Source of the DNA: Trogon surrucura
Taxonomy: Eukaryota > Chordata > Aves > Trogoniformes > Trogonidae
Length of the DNA stretch: 64,000 bases
Assembly (NCBI GenBank): GCA_020746105.1
Contig: CM036620.1
Coordinates: 40,141,206 to 40,205,205, forward strand
Reading direction: 5' to 3'
The notes beneath the pieces were generated by a model. That model was not told where the DNA came from. It worked only from the letters and a program-made list of their open reading frames with translations, and did no database searches. Every line of letters begins with the position of its first letter. Positions within the stretch are counted from its first letter, which is position 1. Of the stretch, positions 13,825-25,240 are shown piece after piece. The position numbers and the translations under genes are program-made.

Positions 13825-14484
13825 CTAAGTATTAATCTGCTGCACTTTGTCAAACCTACCACTATTTTTCCTCATAATTGAAGGAATAGAGGCAAACACA
13901 ACCTGTGCGCCTGATCCTTCTAGCATCCGCCCCAGTGCCCTAAAGTCCCTTTTGATTGCTTCTGGCCGTCTCTCTACTATCTCATCATTACCGATCTGCA
14001 TAACCAAAAGCGGGTAATAGTCTGTGGGTTTGACCAGACCAGGAAGCTTCTTGATAACATCCTTAGCTCGGGCCCCGGGGAGGCAGCAGACTTCCCTGTG
14101 GGTCAGATCTGGGTGGCAGATAGGGCCCTCTGTTCCCCTCAGGAGAGAGTCTCCAATTACGATTATCCTCCTTTTTTTCTTAGATGAAGAAGTCCTAATG
14201 TGTGTATCTGAGCGACTCACCCTAGACAGCCCTATGGGTGAACCCTCCACTGACTCTTCCTTTGCCTGACTCTCATTGTTTAGAGCCCCATACCTGTTTT
14301 GCAGGGGCAACCGGGCAGGTGAGGGAGGGCGGGCAGGGATTTTCCTTCCTCTCCTGGCAGGCACCTGCTTCCACTCCTCCCTATTACTTCCTTGAATAAT
14401 TTTTCTGCAGAGTGAAACTAATCCATGAAACAACCTGTGTGAAAGTTGAGTGTAAGGTAACGCTACAACCACAAACCTGGCCAA
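13825..14484 (-). pseudogene. CR1 ORF1 fragment with SGNH/GDSL esterase-like domain
   Basis: This is an open frame of 219 codons on the minus strand. The first 25 or so residues are probably flanking host sequence read through. From about residue 28 it matches the C-terminal part of CR1 ORF1, an RNA-binding protein with an esterase-like fold. Visible motifs are a basic stretch (SSSKKKRR, about residues 99-106), the GDSL block at residues 111-114 (IVIGDSLLRG) and a GND block at 165-167 (MQIGNDEI). The N-terminal region expected of full ORF1 is missing, in line with 5' truncation. The frame stops at 13825, and CR1-like sequence then leads into ORF2. Family knowledge says ORF1 acts in the retrotransposition particle; this fragment is unlikely to work. 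Confidence 0.8.
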
Positions 14485-17400
14485 GTTGTTTATCTTTTGA
14501 GAACAGAGGCTTGTATACCCATGTGCTTGTCTTTCTGAAAAGCACAGGTAGTCTAACTGGGTGTCTATAGTATTTCTAAGACCCCTGTGTATTTAAAGAA
14601 TCACCTGGAAATGTCAGACTCAACTTCACCTACAGATGGATTGGATTCCTGCTTTTTGGCCCCTAACTTGGGGAGCAGTTTAGAGTCTGTTTGGTGCTAT
14701 CCGTATTCAAATACATGCCCCTTGGAGGACAGAACAGAGTTTGTGATGTGGTATCTTATTACTCTCATCAGAACCTTAGAAACAGCAGTTTAGGACAGTA
14801 TTTAGTCCTGAATATGAAAGGGTTGAGTGTTGGAATCGATAATTGTGTCAGGTTGGAAACCTGTTTAAAGACTGGTTTGTTATCTGAATGAGCTAAAAGG
14901 AAGTATATATGCTATATAAATTGTGGTAACAGCCCAGCAGTGAGATAAATGTCTCTCAAGACAGATCCAGCTAGTGAATGAATTTAACTACAGCATAATT
15001 CACTAATGTGAGCAGGATAGCAGTTCACAGTAATATGACTGAAACATTACCCACACTGCTACTTCTACTACAAATTCTGCACTGTCTTGAATATCTAAAG
15101 AAAACTCTGTCCTTTTGGAATGTTATTCTTCTATGTGTATTCACTTTTGTATTTTCCATCTTCAAAAATTGTTAAAAAAATATTAGGGATATCCTTATTC
15201 TTTGTTTTCCAATAAAGCAACATATACAAAGGTGACCTAAGACAATTTCGTATTTGCAGACTGAGACAGAATTATTTTCTTTCTAACTGTTGGGACAGAC
15301 TGAAGAAAACATATAATTTGAGTGTACATCTTAAACATTTCAGTTGTGGCATCTGGATAAACCAGGTCAAGACAATTTGGGTGCTAAAAAAGAACTGCTT
15401 AAAATGTTTTTCACACTGTTGAGTCCTAGACTGTAGCCTGTCAGTTTATTGCAAGAAATCAGTTTCTGTCTTGTAGGGATCAGGATTTTATTTCACCTAC
15501 ATTAGCGTTACAGTGTTTTCAACAAAAAACTATCATGGGCAGAGAGTGCAAAAACAGTCTCATACATCGTTGTCCATTTATCCAAAAGGTTTATGTACTT
15601 GTGTTTTCTATCAGTATTTGTGTAGAAGGAATCCTTTTTTATTTACTTGTATCTGGGAAAACAGGATTGGATTTGTAAAATTCACATGGATTGCTTCTGC
15701 ATATCATAACTAAATAGCAGTTTGACAAACCCATATTTTATTTGGGGTTAGATGACACCTTTAAACTCCCTATCTCAGTTTCTAAGAACATTACTCTAGA
15801 AAGTGATGTCCTGTTGGCTTATGGAATTAGACGAAGCTCTGCAGGAGTGTTTTGCAGTAGTTCATGCTGGAGGAATGTATCTCAAGGAGTGAAACATTAC
15901 TTCCTATTTGTTAAATTCCCTATCAATAGGGAAGGTAACTGCAGAAAGCTGTGACTTTATTCAGCTATGAAATATAACATGCTGTCACATTTGAAATGTG
16001 ATGTTCATCTCACGTAGGCTAGCTCTTACTAAACTACATTCATACTGCTGGATCAACTCTGAATTATCATGTACAGATGAAAGATTCTGCCATTATCAAT
16101 ATCCAGAAAAAGCATTGCTAAGTTTTTATTCTTTCTGCAGTAGTAACTTAAGCATGGCCCCTGAATTAGATATTGATAAAGAAACTTGCTAGCAATGTAG
16201 CTGTAGGCTTTGACATTTTGGTATCTGAGGCATGAATATTCTCAGATTTCGTCAGGGTCTAGAGCATTGATAAATATTCATAATTCATTGACCAAAATAC
16301 TTCCCCAGAAATAGAATGGTGGAAGGAAAAAGTAGTATTGTAGCTTGTACTATTCTGTGCTAGCTCTTACCGCTTCCAAATGGTAGAAATAAATGTTGAC
16401 TCCAGTCACAACAAAAATCCCCTTGCTTGGCTGTCTTGTATGCTAGCAGTCAGATCCTCTTGAGATGGATTGTAGCTGACAGGTTGTTGCAACACACCTG
16501 GTACATATGAGTTGGGAAACATTTTGCCAGGTTAAAAGTATGATGAAAATATGTGTTGTTACAGTAACAGTAGGTAAAATTGCACTTTTTAATTAACTTG
16601 GTATGATCTAAAGCTTCTTCCTCTTTTCCTTTTTGTGCTTGATTACCTCTACAATGTCAAGATCTGTACGACGGTCAATGTCCCTTTCTGTCTGTGAACC
16701 AGATTCTGTGGCTACCAGCATATTAGATAAATTAATTAGTTGAAATACCTTTAGATGCCTGACCTGAATGGCCTTTACCCATTTATATTTGATCATCTGA
16801 AAGCAGCCTGTGAAACTGTGTCTTTCTGAATCTGTTGGTAACATACCGTTGCCACTCTATCACCATTCCCTTTTGCTACAATGGCTCACGATACAGCTGC
16901 CATTTCAGAGATCTTAGGGATTCTCAGCCTGAATCCCAGGCCTCAGCAAGTCTGTCTATACTGATCGGTTGCTCTTTTTAGACACTTACAGTGTTAGTAG
17001 CTGTTACAAACCCACCAGTTCTAGATATTTGGGTTATTGGTATATTTTGGGAAATGATCGTGTTTATATAGCAGTACTAAGACAGTCATGAGAAACTGTT
17101 CTGGATTCATTTGTGCAACACATCAATAAAATTTCTCTAGCAATACCTATAATTGTGCATTTGCTCCAGCCAGAGAAAGAATATGTATTTCGTATATATA
17201 TATATATGCAAAAATTTTATATTTCTAAGTGAGAAGTGCCAGTACAGTAATCCAAAATATTGCAGGCTATTGTAAATACTGATTCACTTTGCTTTCTCAT
17301 GATTAGGCATTGTTCCCTATGTCAGAAGGCCAGGTTAAATGCATTTAGGTTTCTGGCACTAAGAAAAGGGAGTATATTGTGACCCCCTTCCAGAGCATGT

Positions 17401-19900
17401 GGTTAAGCATCTTCCTCGTTGAAAACAGTACACATATTAGGAATAATGATATGCTGATTTGGAACCAGACATGTGTGCCTGTATCCTGGAAATAACAGAT
17501 GCTTTCAGATCCTGTGATATAGAACCACAAATTGCCACATCAGATTTAGATTCATAAAAATACGTACTCTGTTTCTGCAACCTCTGAATTTACAAAGATA
17601 ATATTTTAATTCTGTTTGTCATGCTGGACTGTTACTTTCAGGATAGCATTTTAAACATCATCTAACTTTCTCTGCGGTAAACCAAGTGTGTGCTGTTTTT
17701 TTTCTAACTTTTCCCACTTTCACGCTGCTGGATTTGGTGCTACTATTTTGAGAGATCTTTTTGACCTTGTAGCTGTTGTTGCTGGTGTGGTCCAGACTGT
17801 TCTTTACTGTGACTTCTTCTCTTTGTACGTTACAAGAGTACTCGAGGGAAAGAAGCTCATTTTGTCAGTGTAAATGCCAAAAACCCAACCACCATCATCT
17901 GTCCTTTTGCGTACCTGGACAGAACAATCCTTATCACAAGTGGCAAAAAGGAAAGCTAATACCTCAGACATTTACAAATGCCTATTTGGGGATGTTCAGT
18001 TCATGAATTCTGTCTTGTAATTCAGTTCAAAATGCAAGGCTAGAAAGTTTCTGCCTTCACACCAACCTTACTTGTTAATTTCAAAGTAAGAGTTACTATT
18101 CTTCGTGTCTTCAGGGACTGAGGAGGGAAGGAGAAAGAAAACTTTGTTAAGAAATCTGAATTCTTGCCATAAAAACAGAAATGTCAGCCCTGATCCTTTT
18201 GCTATAATTGCAACACCACTTCTTCACTCTCTGGAAGGATGTAATTCAAGCATTTTCGGTGCATGAGTCTCTCTCGTGTCTTCAAAAGCTTCTGCTCATA
18301 TGAAGCGATAGGCCTTGAGAACCAGTCTCCTTGAATAATTTCTTGACTGCATGAAATACTCTTGGACTTACACATGCACTGCATCCTGTCCACAAGGAAC
18401 AAGGGGCAAATTATTAAATTCCATCAAAAAAGAACTGAACTTGTCTTTCAATGTTTCTTTCCCTTGTCCAGTAATATGCTGGGTTTGAAAGTAGATGAGT
18501 GCAATTTCTTCTATCTTGTTTATAATACACAAGATAATGTGCTAATATAACATTTTGCTTTGTGATAGACATTTACAAATAATTTGTCTACTTTTCCTAC
18601 TCATAACTATTCATTTACATTACAGTATTTCTTTGCGCCTTTGGAATGGCATTTTCTTTCAGGCAGTGATCTACTTTGTTGCTTTCTAGCCAAATGCCTT
18701 ACATTTAAAGAATTTAAACTTTGTCAAGGGTATTTTGGTTTTCTTGACTTTCAATATGGAATATTATGATTTTTCTGTGTTGTTATGTTTCTAAATGTTG
18801 AATTTTCTTCATGAAGTCACTTTGTGTTACATAAAGGTAGAAGACTCCTGCTTATTGCAGAATTCTGAAGGCTTTCCAATGCTTGGAAAGGAACAATAAA
18901 ATGTCAAACTTTGTTAAAGAAAATAGTTTCAAAAATCCTTTATTTAATTTCTTCCAATTTGCTCAAACTTTTACAAGTCATAAAATAAATAATTTTCATA
19001 TAAATTAACTATTATTTTGTACACACAAGTATGTCTCACACAGCCGCTTTCCTATATGTTAGGACATATATATGTTACCTGTGGACATAGATGTTTGTTA
19101 TAGGTATATTCTTCATGGTTATCTTTCTGTGTTTATATTTTGCGACATTTATATTATGGAAGCATAGCTACTGTTTCCTAAATTACTGAAATGCTGCAGA
19201 ATTTTTAAAGAGCATCTTTGTTTCTCCCAGTTACTATTAGGGTAAATTAGTTATTTGCACGTAGATGAGAAGGAGACTGGTAGAGTCTCAAAGCAGTGCT
19301 GTGGGACTGCTTCTCTATTGTTTTGGTTTATATCAGCTATTTTGAAGCTTTTGTCACAATCTGTGTTACAAAGGAGAGAATATACAAAGTCATTTAGGTG
19401 ATAGCAGATGCTATTTGCTTTTTCCAAACAAAGCACTGCCTGTTATCTTCCACTCCTGCCACAAATAGGAACTGTTCCTGTATTTTTGTTTTGTGTGACC
19501 TAACTGTAAAAACCAGTAATGATCTAAATGTAGGTGTGTTTATTCAGTAAGATGATTTGAAATAGGCTCAGATTCTGGATGGGGATAAAACCAAGTGTTC
19601 AATATTGACTAGTGAGAAGTTAAGCAAAAGGATTTTATGCCCATTCTTCTCAAGGTTGCCCAGTCAAGTGAAGTTGTAGGAGCAGCACAGGTCTTTACTT
19701 CATGGCTACACCCACTATGATGCCAAGCATAGTCATAATTGCTTCTGTAAGGTGTTTGTCCATGTATGATTGAATATTGGATAGTAATGGGTGAATATTG
19801 AAAAGGACTGAACTGATCTCTGGGTCACTAAGTGTAGCCTCCAGCTGTTTTCAGAAATCATATCACAGAACATATTAAAGTCCCTTTCATGAATAGCTTA
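14485..19900. other. Non-coding DNA with two weak exon-like segments
   Basis: No gene is firmly supported. Two minus-strand stretches have more protein-like composition than their surroundings and AG acceptor-like sites just upstream: about 18202-18350 and 16608-16704. Both are described under findings. The segment also holds a short (TA)n tract at about 17193-17208. Everything else appears to be unique AT-rich sequence. Confidence 0.5.
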
Positions 19901-19919
19901 AGATGCATTTTGAAGTAAG

Positions 19920-20990
19920 TCATATTTCTAGCACCTGCTACTCTTGCCAGAAGGCTCTTCCAAAAACTCATTTCACTGATTAAGGGAGAAGCCTCTTTCT
20001 AATTCTGACCTAAGTTTATTTGTGGCCAGTATCAATCCATTCGCTCTTTTGTTTAGCTTATATTGATCTCCTTGCTGCTGTTCCACTTTCTGATGTGCGG
20101 CCATAATTGATCTAATTTTCTTTTTCCCAGGGTAAGTGGGCCAATCTCTTTAAATCTTCCCTCAGAAGACAGGGAATCTCTCTCTACCTTTGATTATCCT
20201 GGAAGACTTCTCTGAACCTGATCCGCTTTTAATGTATCTTTTTTGAACATAGATGATTGGAAGTATAGATGGCATTTGTGATGCAACATCAAAAGTGCTT
20301 TACACAATGGCATTTATACTTCATTTTCTTTGCTGGAAATGGTTTTCCTGATGCATCATGGGATTTCAGTTGCCTTCTCCACAGCTGTATCAAATGGTTG
20401 TCTTGGGTATTCTGTGATGGCCATCCTTCTCTGTATTGCTTCCAGTTGTCTTTATTTCATAGCAGACCTCAAGTGTGTAACACTGCAATTTGTAGTATTA
20501 AAATTTAATCCAGTTTCTATTACTTCAGTCCTCAAGGACATACAGCTCCTTTTGTATGATACTCTGGTCCTCACACAGACTGGTGCTGGTCCCCAGTTTT
20601 TAATATCAGCAAACATTGATTGGTACATGTATTTTTTGTGTCCGGGTCATTAATGAAAATAGTAAGACAAGACTAATCCTAAAATGCTGCCTTGAAGACC
20701 TCCTTTAAGTATTGCCCACCATGTGAGTAATTCTAATTTCAGTACAAATCACTGTGTTCCGTTTAGCCTAGTTCCTACCTAGCTCACATTTCTTGTGCTC
20801 ATTTCCTCTGTCATGTCTAACTACTATTCCATGCAGAGCAAGTCAGTTCCTGAAAGTAATTGTGTTCCTTTGGAGGCATATGCTTATCTTTTCTATACCT
20901 TTCTGAAGTCCAGGTGTAATCTTTCCCATTTCCCTTGGTTTTATTTAAAATGATGTAAGTTTTTTTGTGGAAAAAAATTGTCAAAATCAT
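19920..20990 (-). mobile_element. Old, decayed CR1-like LINE fragment
   Basis: The plus strand reads like the complement of a CR1 ORF2 and 3' region worn down by many substitutions. Near 20600-20710 a phrase about a 'tcagcaaac' stretch, a 'gtcattaatgaaaat' stretch and 'tgccttgaagacctcc' lines up in order with the equivalent part of the younger copy at 11560-11665 (RT palm region, antisense). Near 20905-20920 'ctgaagtccaggt' matches the segment antisense to the first RT catalytic motif. Near 19985-20050 the layout resembles the CR1 C-terminal region. No frame is open. The boundaries are estimates. Confidence 0.6.
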
Positions 20991-21892
20991 CTTTCAGTAG
21001 AGAATAGGGAGGCAGCTAATAGCTCCTTTCTCTTTATGTGTATTTTATCAGAGTGAATGTATGGTACAGAGAATGATGAGGGCAGACTTCCCTGTGAGAA
21101 TTGTTGATACGTGACCTGGGTTCTGAGCTTCTGGCAGGCCCAATCGTGTGCCTATGCACCTGCCTTCATCACCATCAACTTCACATAGCATCAACACCTT
21201 GTTTCCTCAACACCATTATTTAGGAAAATTATTCTGCTTGCATGGCTTTGAATTATTCAAAATAGGTATTTTCTGTCTTGGAATCTGTCCTCTTCACAAA
21301 TATTTATGTGGGATCACCTAAAGCCTTGAAAATAGTTTCTTTTAATAGGGCTGTAGTGTAGGAAATGTTTTAATGTTTCCCCATTTCTCATATCTGTGAT
21401 ATGCTGCCATAACTCTCTGATACTCACGCTCAGTCTGTCTGTTCATGAAGGCTTATTGGTTTCCCTCCACGTAATATGGGACTATCTACAAGTGAAGGTG
21501 GCAACTGGCATTGGCCTGATCTCAGGAGAATGTTTGTCATTAGCTAATAACATTGTTTTCTGTTCTTGTCCTCATTTGACAAGACATCTCTTCTAGTATA
21601 AAGCAGTACTCTGACATTATGGTAGGCAGCAATCCAGTGGTGTCTTTGTTCTTACTATATGCATCAGTCTTTCTCTTGACTTACTTTCATATGACTTACA
21701 TGAAGTACTTTGTTCCCATTCTGTGTGGACCATTTTTTTTCTGCTTCCTAAGTCTGATCACCATGTCTCTCCATCAAAAGAGAAATCATTTACAGTTAAC
21801 ACAATGCTGTACTGGAAAGATCTTTTCTGTCACAACTATATACAATACCAAATCTCTGATTTTCAAGTAGAGATTGAGAGGGGATCCTATCA
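20991..21892. other. Non-coding DNA
   Basis: No gene or clear repeat was recognised. The first few hundred bases could still be part of the decayed CR1 just before it, but I could not follow the similarity. A run of T-rich sequence with chance open frames lies at 21619-21870. Confidence 0.5.
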
Positions 21893-22340
21893 TAGGATCA
21901 TAGAATCACAGAATGTTAGGGATTGGAAGGGACCTCGAAAGATCATCAAGTCCAATCCCCCTGCCAGAGCAGGAATGCCGAGATTATGCTACACAGGAAC
22001 GCGTCCAGGCAGGTCTTGAATGTCTCCAGAGAAGGAGACTCCACAACCTCCCTGGGCAGCCTGTTCCAGTGTCCCGTCACCCTCACTGAGAAGAAGTTTC
22101 TTCTCGAGTTTAAGTGGAACCTCTTATGTTCCAGTTTCAGCCCATTACCCCTTGTCCTATCAGTGGTTATCACCGAGAAGAGCCTGGCTCCATCCTCGTG
22201 ACACTCACCCTTGATATATTTGTGAACATTAATGAGGTCACCCCTCAGTCTCCTCTTCTCCAAACTAAAGAGCCCCAGCTCCCTCAGCCTTTTCTTATAA
22301 GGGAGATGCTCCACTCCCTTAATCATCCTAGTTGCCCTAT
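21893..22340 (-). mobile_element. CR1 LINE 3' fragment, 5'-truncated
   Basis: The minus strand ends at about 21893 in ATTCTATG-type terminal repeats and is very similar base for base to the 3' end of the long CR1 at 10683-11130. It holds the last ~130 codons of ORF2 (open in the minus frame 21946-22377; motifs [26 protein letters not shown] and [12 protein letters not shown]). Similarity stops abruptly near 22340, the 5' truncation point. The close match between the copies implies the same subfamily and similar age. Confidence 0.93.
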
Positions 22341-23679
22341 GAACTACTGAAAAACATAGAAATGCTTCTGCTGGCAATAGGAGCTGGCACCACTCAGTAA
22401 CTCGCTTGGATTCTAAAAGCTAAGATTAATGGGAAGCATGTGCATGTGAGAAATTTTGTTGACTAGCTCTTGGAGTCAGCCAGGCCAGCAGCATGGATCC
22501 TACAAGAACCTTTTCCTGCACAGGAGAAAACCCACCCTCCTGAAATGCAGGCACTGTGATTTCCATTTGCTTTCACCATTCTTCTCTTTCTGTCTTTGGC
22601 AATTGATCTTATTCAAGAGCTTTCTTTTACATTCTAATTACACAGTGCCAAAGGGACTTCCATCTCAGATGAGATTCTTAAGGGCCACTGATAATCCACA
22701 TAACCTTTTCCAGCACCAAGATTTGAGCTCAAAATTAGTGGGAAAAGGCAGGAGCTGTGATTAAGCTAAAAAAAAAGTTAGTGTTTTTACCATTAAGTGT
22801 AATTAGCCAGCAGAGCAGTTTCTGGTAGGAGTAGCTGATCCATGGTCATTAAAATGTCAAAGAGTTAGTGTGGTTTTGTTTGTTTCCTTGTATTTAATAT
22901 GAGCCATATGGCAATGAACAATACTTCATTTTGAGTATCCAAGAAGGGGAATTCTTGCTAACAAAGGCTTTATAGTAGCATGTGTGAAAGAGGGCTTTCA
23001 TTATATTTGTAGGGTTAATTTATATGGGGTAATGTTTGGTCTCAGTTAATCCATCTGTCTAATATTTTAACAATATTTTAATGAAACCTTGAGCCAGATG
23101 TCAATGTAGTGAGAGTTGCCTATTTTATCCATTGATTTTCAGTAAAATATTGAGGAATAAAAACCTGAAAACCTAGCTTTAACAAAGGGGAATTGTAGTG
23201 ATCAACATTGATTTCAACAGGGGCAAAATTTATGGAGCATTTATATATTCAGCAACTGAAGCAGTGAAATATAAATACACAGATTTAAGACTACCTTTAT
23301 GAATGTAACAGAAGCAGTTATTGTAAAACTTGAAATTCTGTTATCTGTTGTGGGTCATAATGTTTTATAATACATGGGCAAAAACCCAAAACAAAACAAA
23401 ACAAACCCCCACAACCTTTGTCAAACATGAATTGAATGTCAGCGTCCTTCCTAGTTGATGATAGTCAGAAAACTAGTCCCAAATTGGTCATTGCTAAATG
23501 AACACTAAATTGATACTGGTCATTCTGTATATTGTTCCTTAGTGTGGTTGTCACTATTCTTAGTCCTTTGACTAGAAGTGTCTAGCAGACATTAATCTAT
23601 GCTCATTACATGCAAATTTTAACTATGTCTTGAACCTTTGAATTGGTTGCTGCTCATGAAGGAACATAGACTTATCAGG
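22341..23679. other. Non-coding AT-rich DNA
   Basis: No gene or mobile element was recognised. A short (AAAAC)n-like tract is present near 23388-23407. The open frame at 22456-22764 has no recognisable domain. Confidence 0.5.
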
Positions 23680-24130
23680 GCGCTACCAGCCCTTAATGGT
23701 CCTGACCAGCCTCACCTTGGGCCTCTGCCTACACCCCTGCCCATGGGCCTAGGAGCCTGATTTCAGCTCAACTCAGGGCCTTCAGTCCCTGCCAGAGGTA
23801 TGTCAGAGAACTGCTAGTCTGCAGCTCAGCTTTCTCCTGCACGGCCATGGGCTGCATTGATGAAGACCCTAACCTGGAGCCTGATTTCCTGGCTTAACCC
23901 CAGTCCTGCCTCATCACCATGGTTTTGCCTCATGGTCTGGAATCTTGGTTGAGCCTGGCTGCTGCTTCTGGGTCTGCCGTGCCCTGTTCACCTTGCCAGG
24001 GTACTGTGGGGCTGGGCTCTGGCTGGCAATGTGCCTGCCCTGCTGGCTGGGCATCATGCTGGGCTTCCACCTTCCCATACCTTAGGGAGCAGCCAGCCTT
24101 CGCTGTACACTGCCACAACTGTCTACGGAA
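23680..24130. other. GC-rich block of unknown origin
   Basis: About 450 bases here are clearly richer in G and C (many CCTG, CTGCC and GGGCTG words) than the AT-rich sequence on both sides. Open frames of 78-83 codons exist on both strands, which is usual for GC-rich sequence and does not by itself indicate coding. No protein domain, terminal repeat or tandem unit was recognised. It could be a fragment of an interspersed repeat, a regulatory island or a decayed exon. Confidence 0.45.
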
Positions 24131-25045
24131 AGAGTTAGAAAAGCTTGGATTTGGTTCCTGTTTCAATTGACAAAGGGATGTTGCTTATGGATGTTGGGAT
24201 CGAGGGTTGAGTCAGTCCCTGAAATATTAAAAAGAAATCTGAGGCAGGGTCAGCTTGAGCTAGATTCTGGTCACTAAAATGATTACATTTAATGGTTACA
24301 TGCAGGAGTCTGTGGTTAAGCAGTGTTACAGAGCTGTACTTGGTTACATGCGTTAGAATATTGAACGAATTTGGGACTGTATTTAGCAGACTTATGGCTA
24401 ATATTCCGACCTATTGCAAAACAAGATTCTTTTATCAGGCCGTCTTTTCTTCACTTCAGAATAGTTAGATACCACATGGCATAATTACCCCAGATGGCTG
24501 GGTGGGCAATTCCTGCATTCCTGATTTACTGAGTCTTTAAAATTTCCCTGCTGTCAGACCCTTGAATGCACTTGTGAGAGAATAATATTTTGGTTCCTGT
24601 GGCTTTTGGAAAAATCTAACTTGGTTATTCTGCACAACATTCATATCCCTCCTCCTCCTCCCTATTACGTGTATAACATGTTTTGTCTTCAGACTATTAC
24701 ATCTAGCAGTACATGACTCGTGGCTCATTGCATTTTAGTAAAATGTCACTGTTATGAATATATTTCACAAGGACCCTGCCTTGCACATCTTTGGTGCAGT
24801 ATTTATTATTCAGCTCTTCCTGGAGTCAATGGAAAGATTCCAGTTAGGCTGCAAAGGCATTTGGAGTAGGTCTGAGTTTGCCTTTAGTGTGCCTGGCTAC
24901 TGAGGAGAAAAAAAAAAAAAAGGTGTATTTTTAGACTGGGTAGCCATCTCTTTTGTAACTGTAATGTAGTCTCTACTGGTGACTAAAATGGAAGTTTCAA
25001 CATACTGTGCTTACAAGACCACATACTCCTGGCCTCTGGAAGACC

Positions 25046-25240
25046 TCACAGGTTTTCACATGGGCTAACAACCAGCTGCATTAAGAATACCTCATCTACT
25101 TCTTGACCAGGAAGCCTGTAGCAGTTGGTCATTGTGGTGTCGCCCACAACGGCCTTCCCACTAATCCTAACCTGTAAATTGTCAACTGGCTCATGTCCAT
25201 CCCTAGGCTGAGCTTTGTACATTCCCACTACACTCTGACT
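25046..25240 (-). mobile_element. Decayed CR1 endonuclease fragment
   Basis: The minus-strand frame at 25046-25228 reads, in order, VDNLQVRISGKAVVGD, then YRLPGQEVDEVFLMQL. These line up with the endonuclease of the long CR1 at 12010-13338, which has IESVWVRIKGQ followed by YRPPDQGEEVDEAFYRQL at the same spacing. No other CR1 feature was traced nearby, so this appears to be a short remnant of an old insertion. It could be part of a longer relic whose ends have decayed beyond recognition. Confidence 0.55.

Larger units (their letters stand above)
10683..14420 (-). mobile_element. CR1 LINE, long 5'-truncated copy
   Basis: This is a CR1 non-LTR retrotransposon lying antisense. Its 3' end is at 10683, where the minus strand ends in short tandem repeats of the ATTCTGTG type, as CR1 elements do instead of a poly(A) tail. 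Going up the minus strand come the 3' UTR, ORF2 (reverse transcriptase, then endonuclease) and the esterase part of ORF1. Similarity fades near 14420, inside ORF1, so the copy is 5'-truncated. About 3.7 kb survives, which is long for CR1 because most genomic copies are only a few hundred bases. In-frame stops at 13360 and 12010 in ORF2 make it non-autonomous. The remaining open frame suggests fairly recent insertion. Confidence 0.93.
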
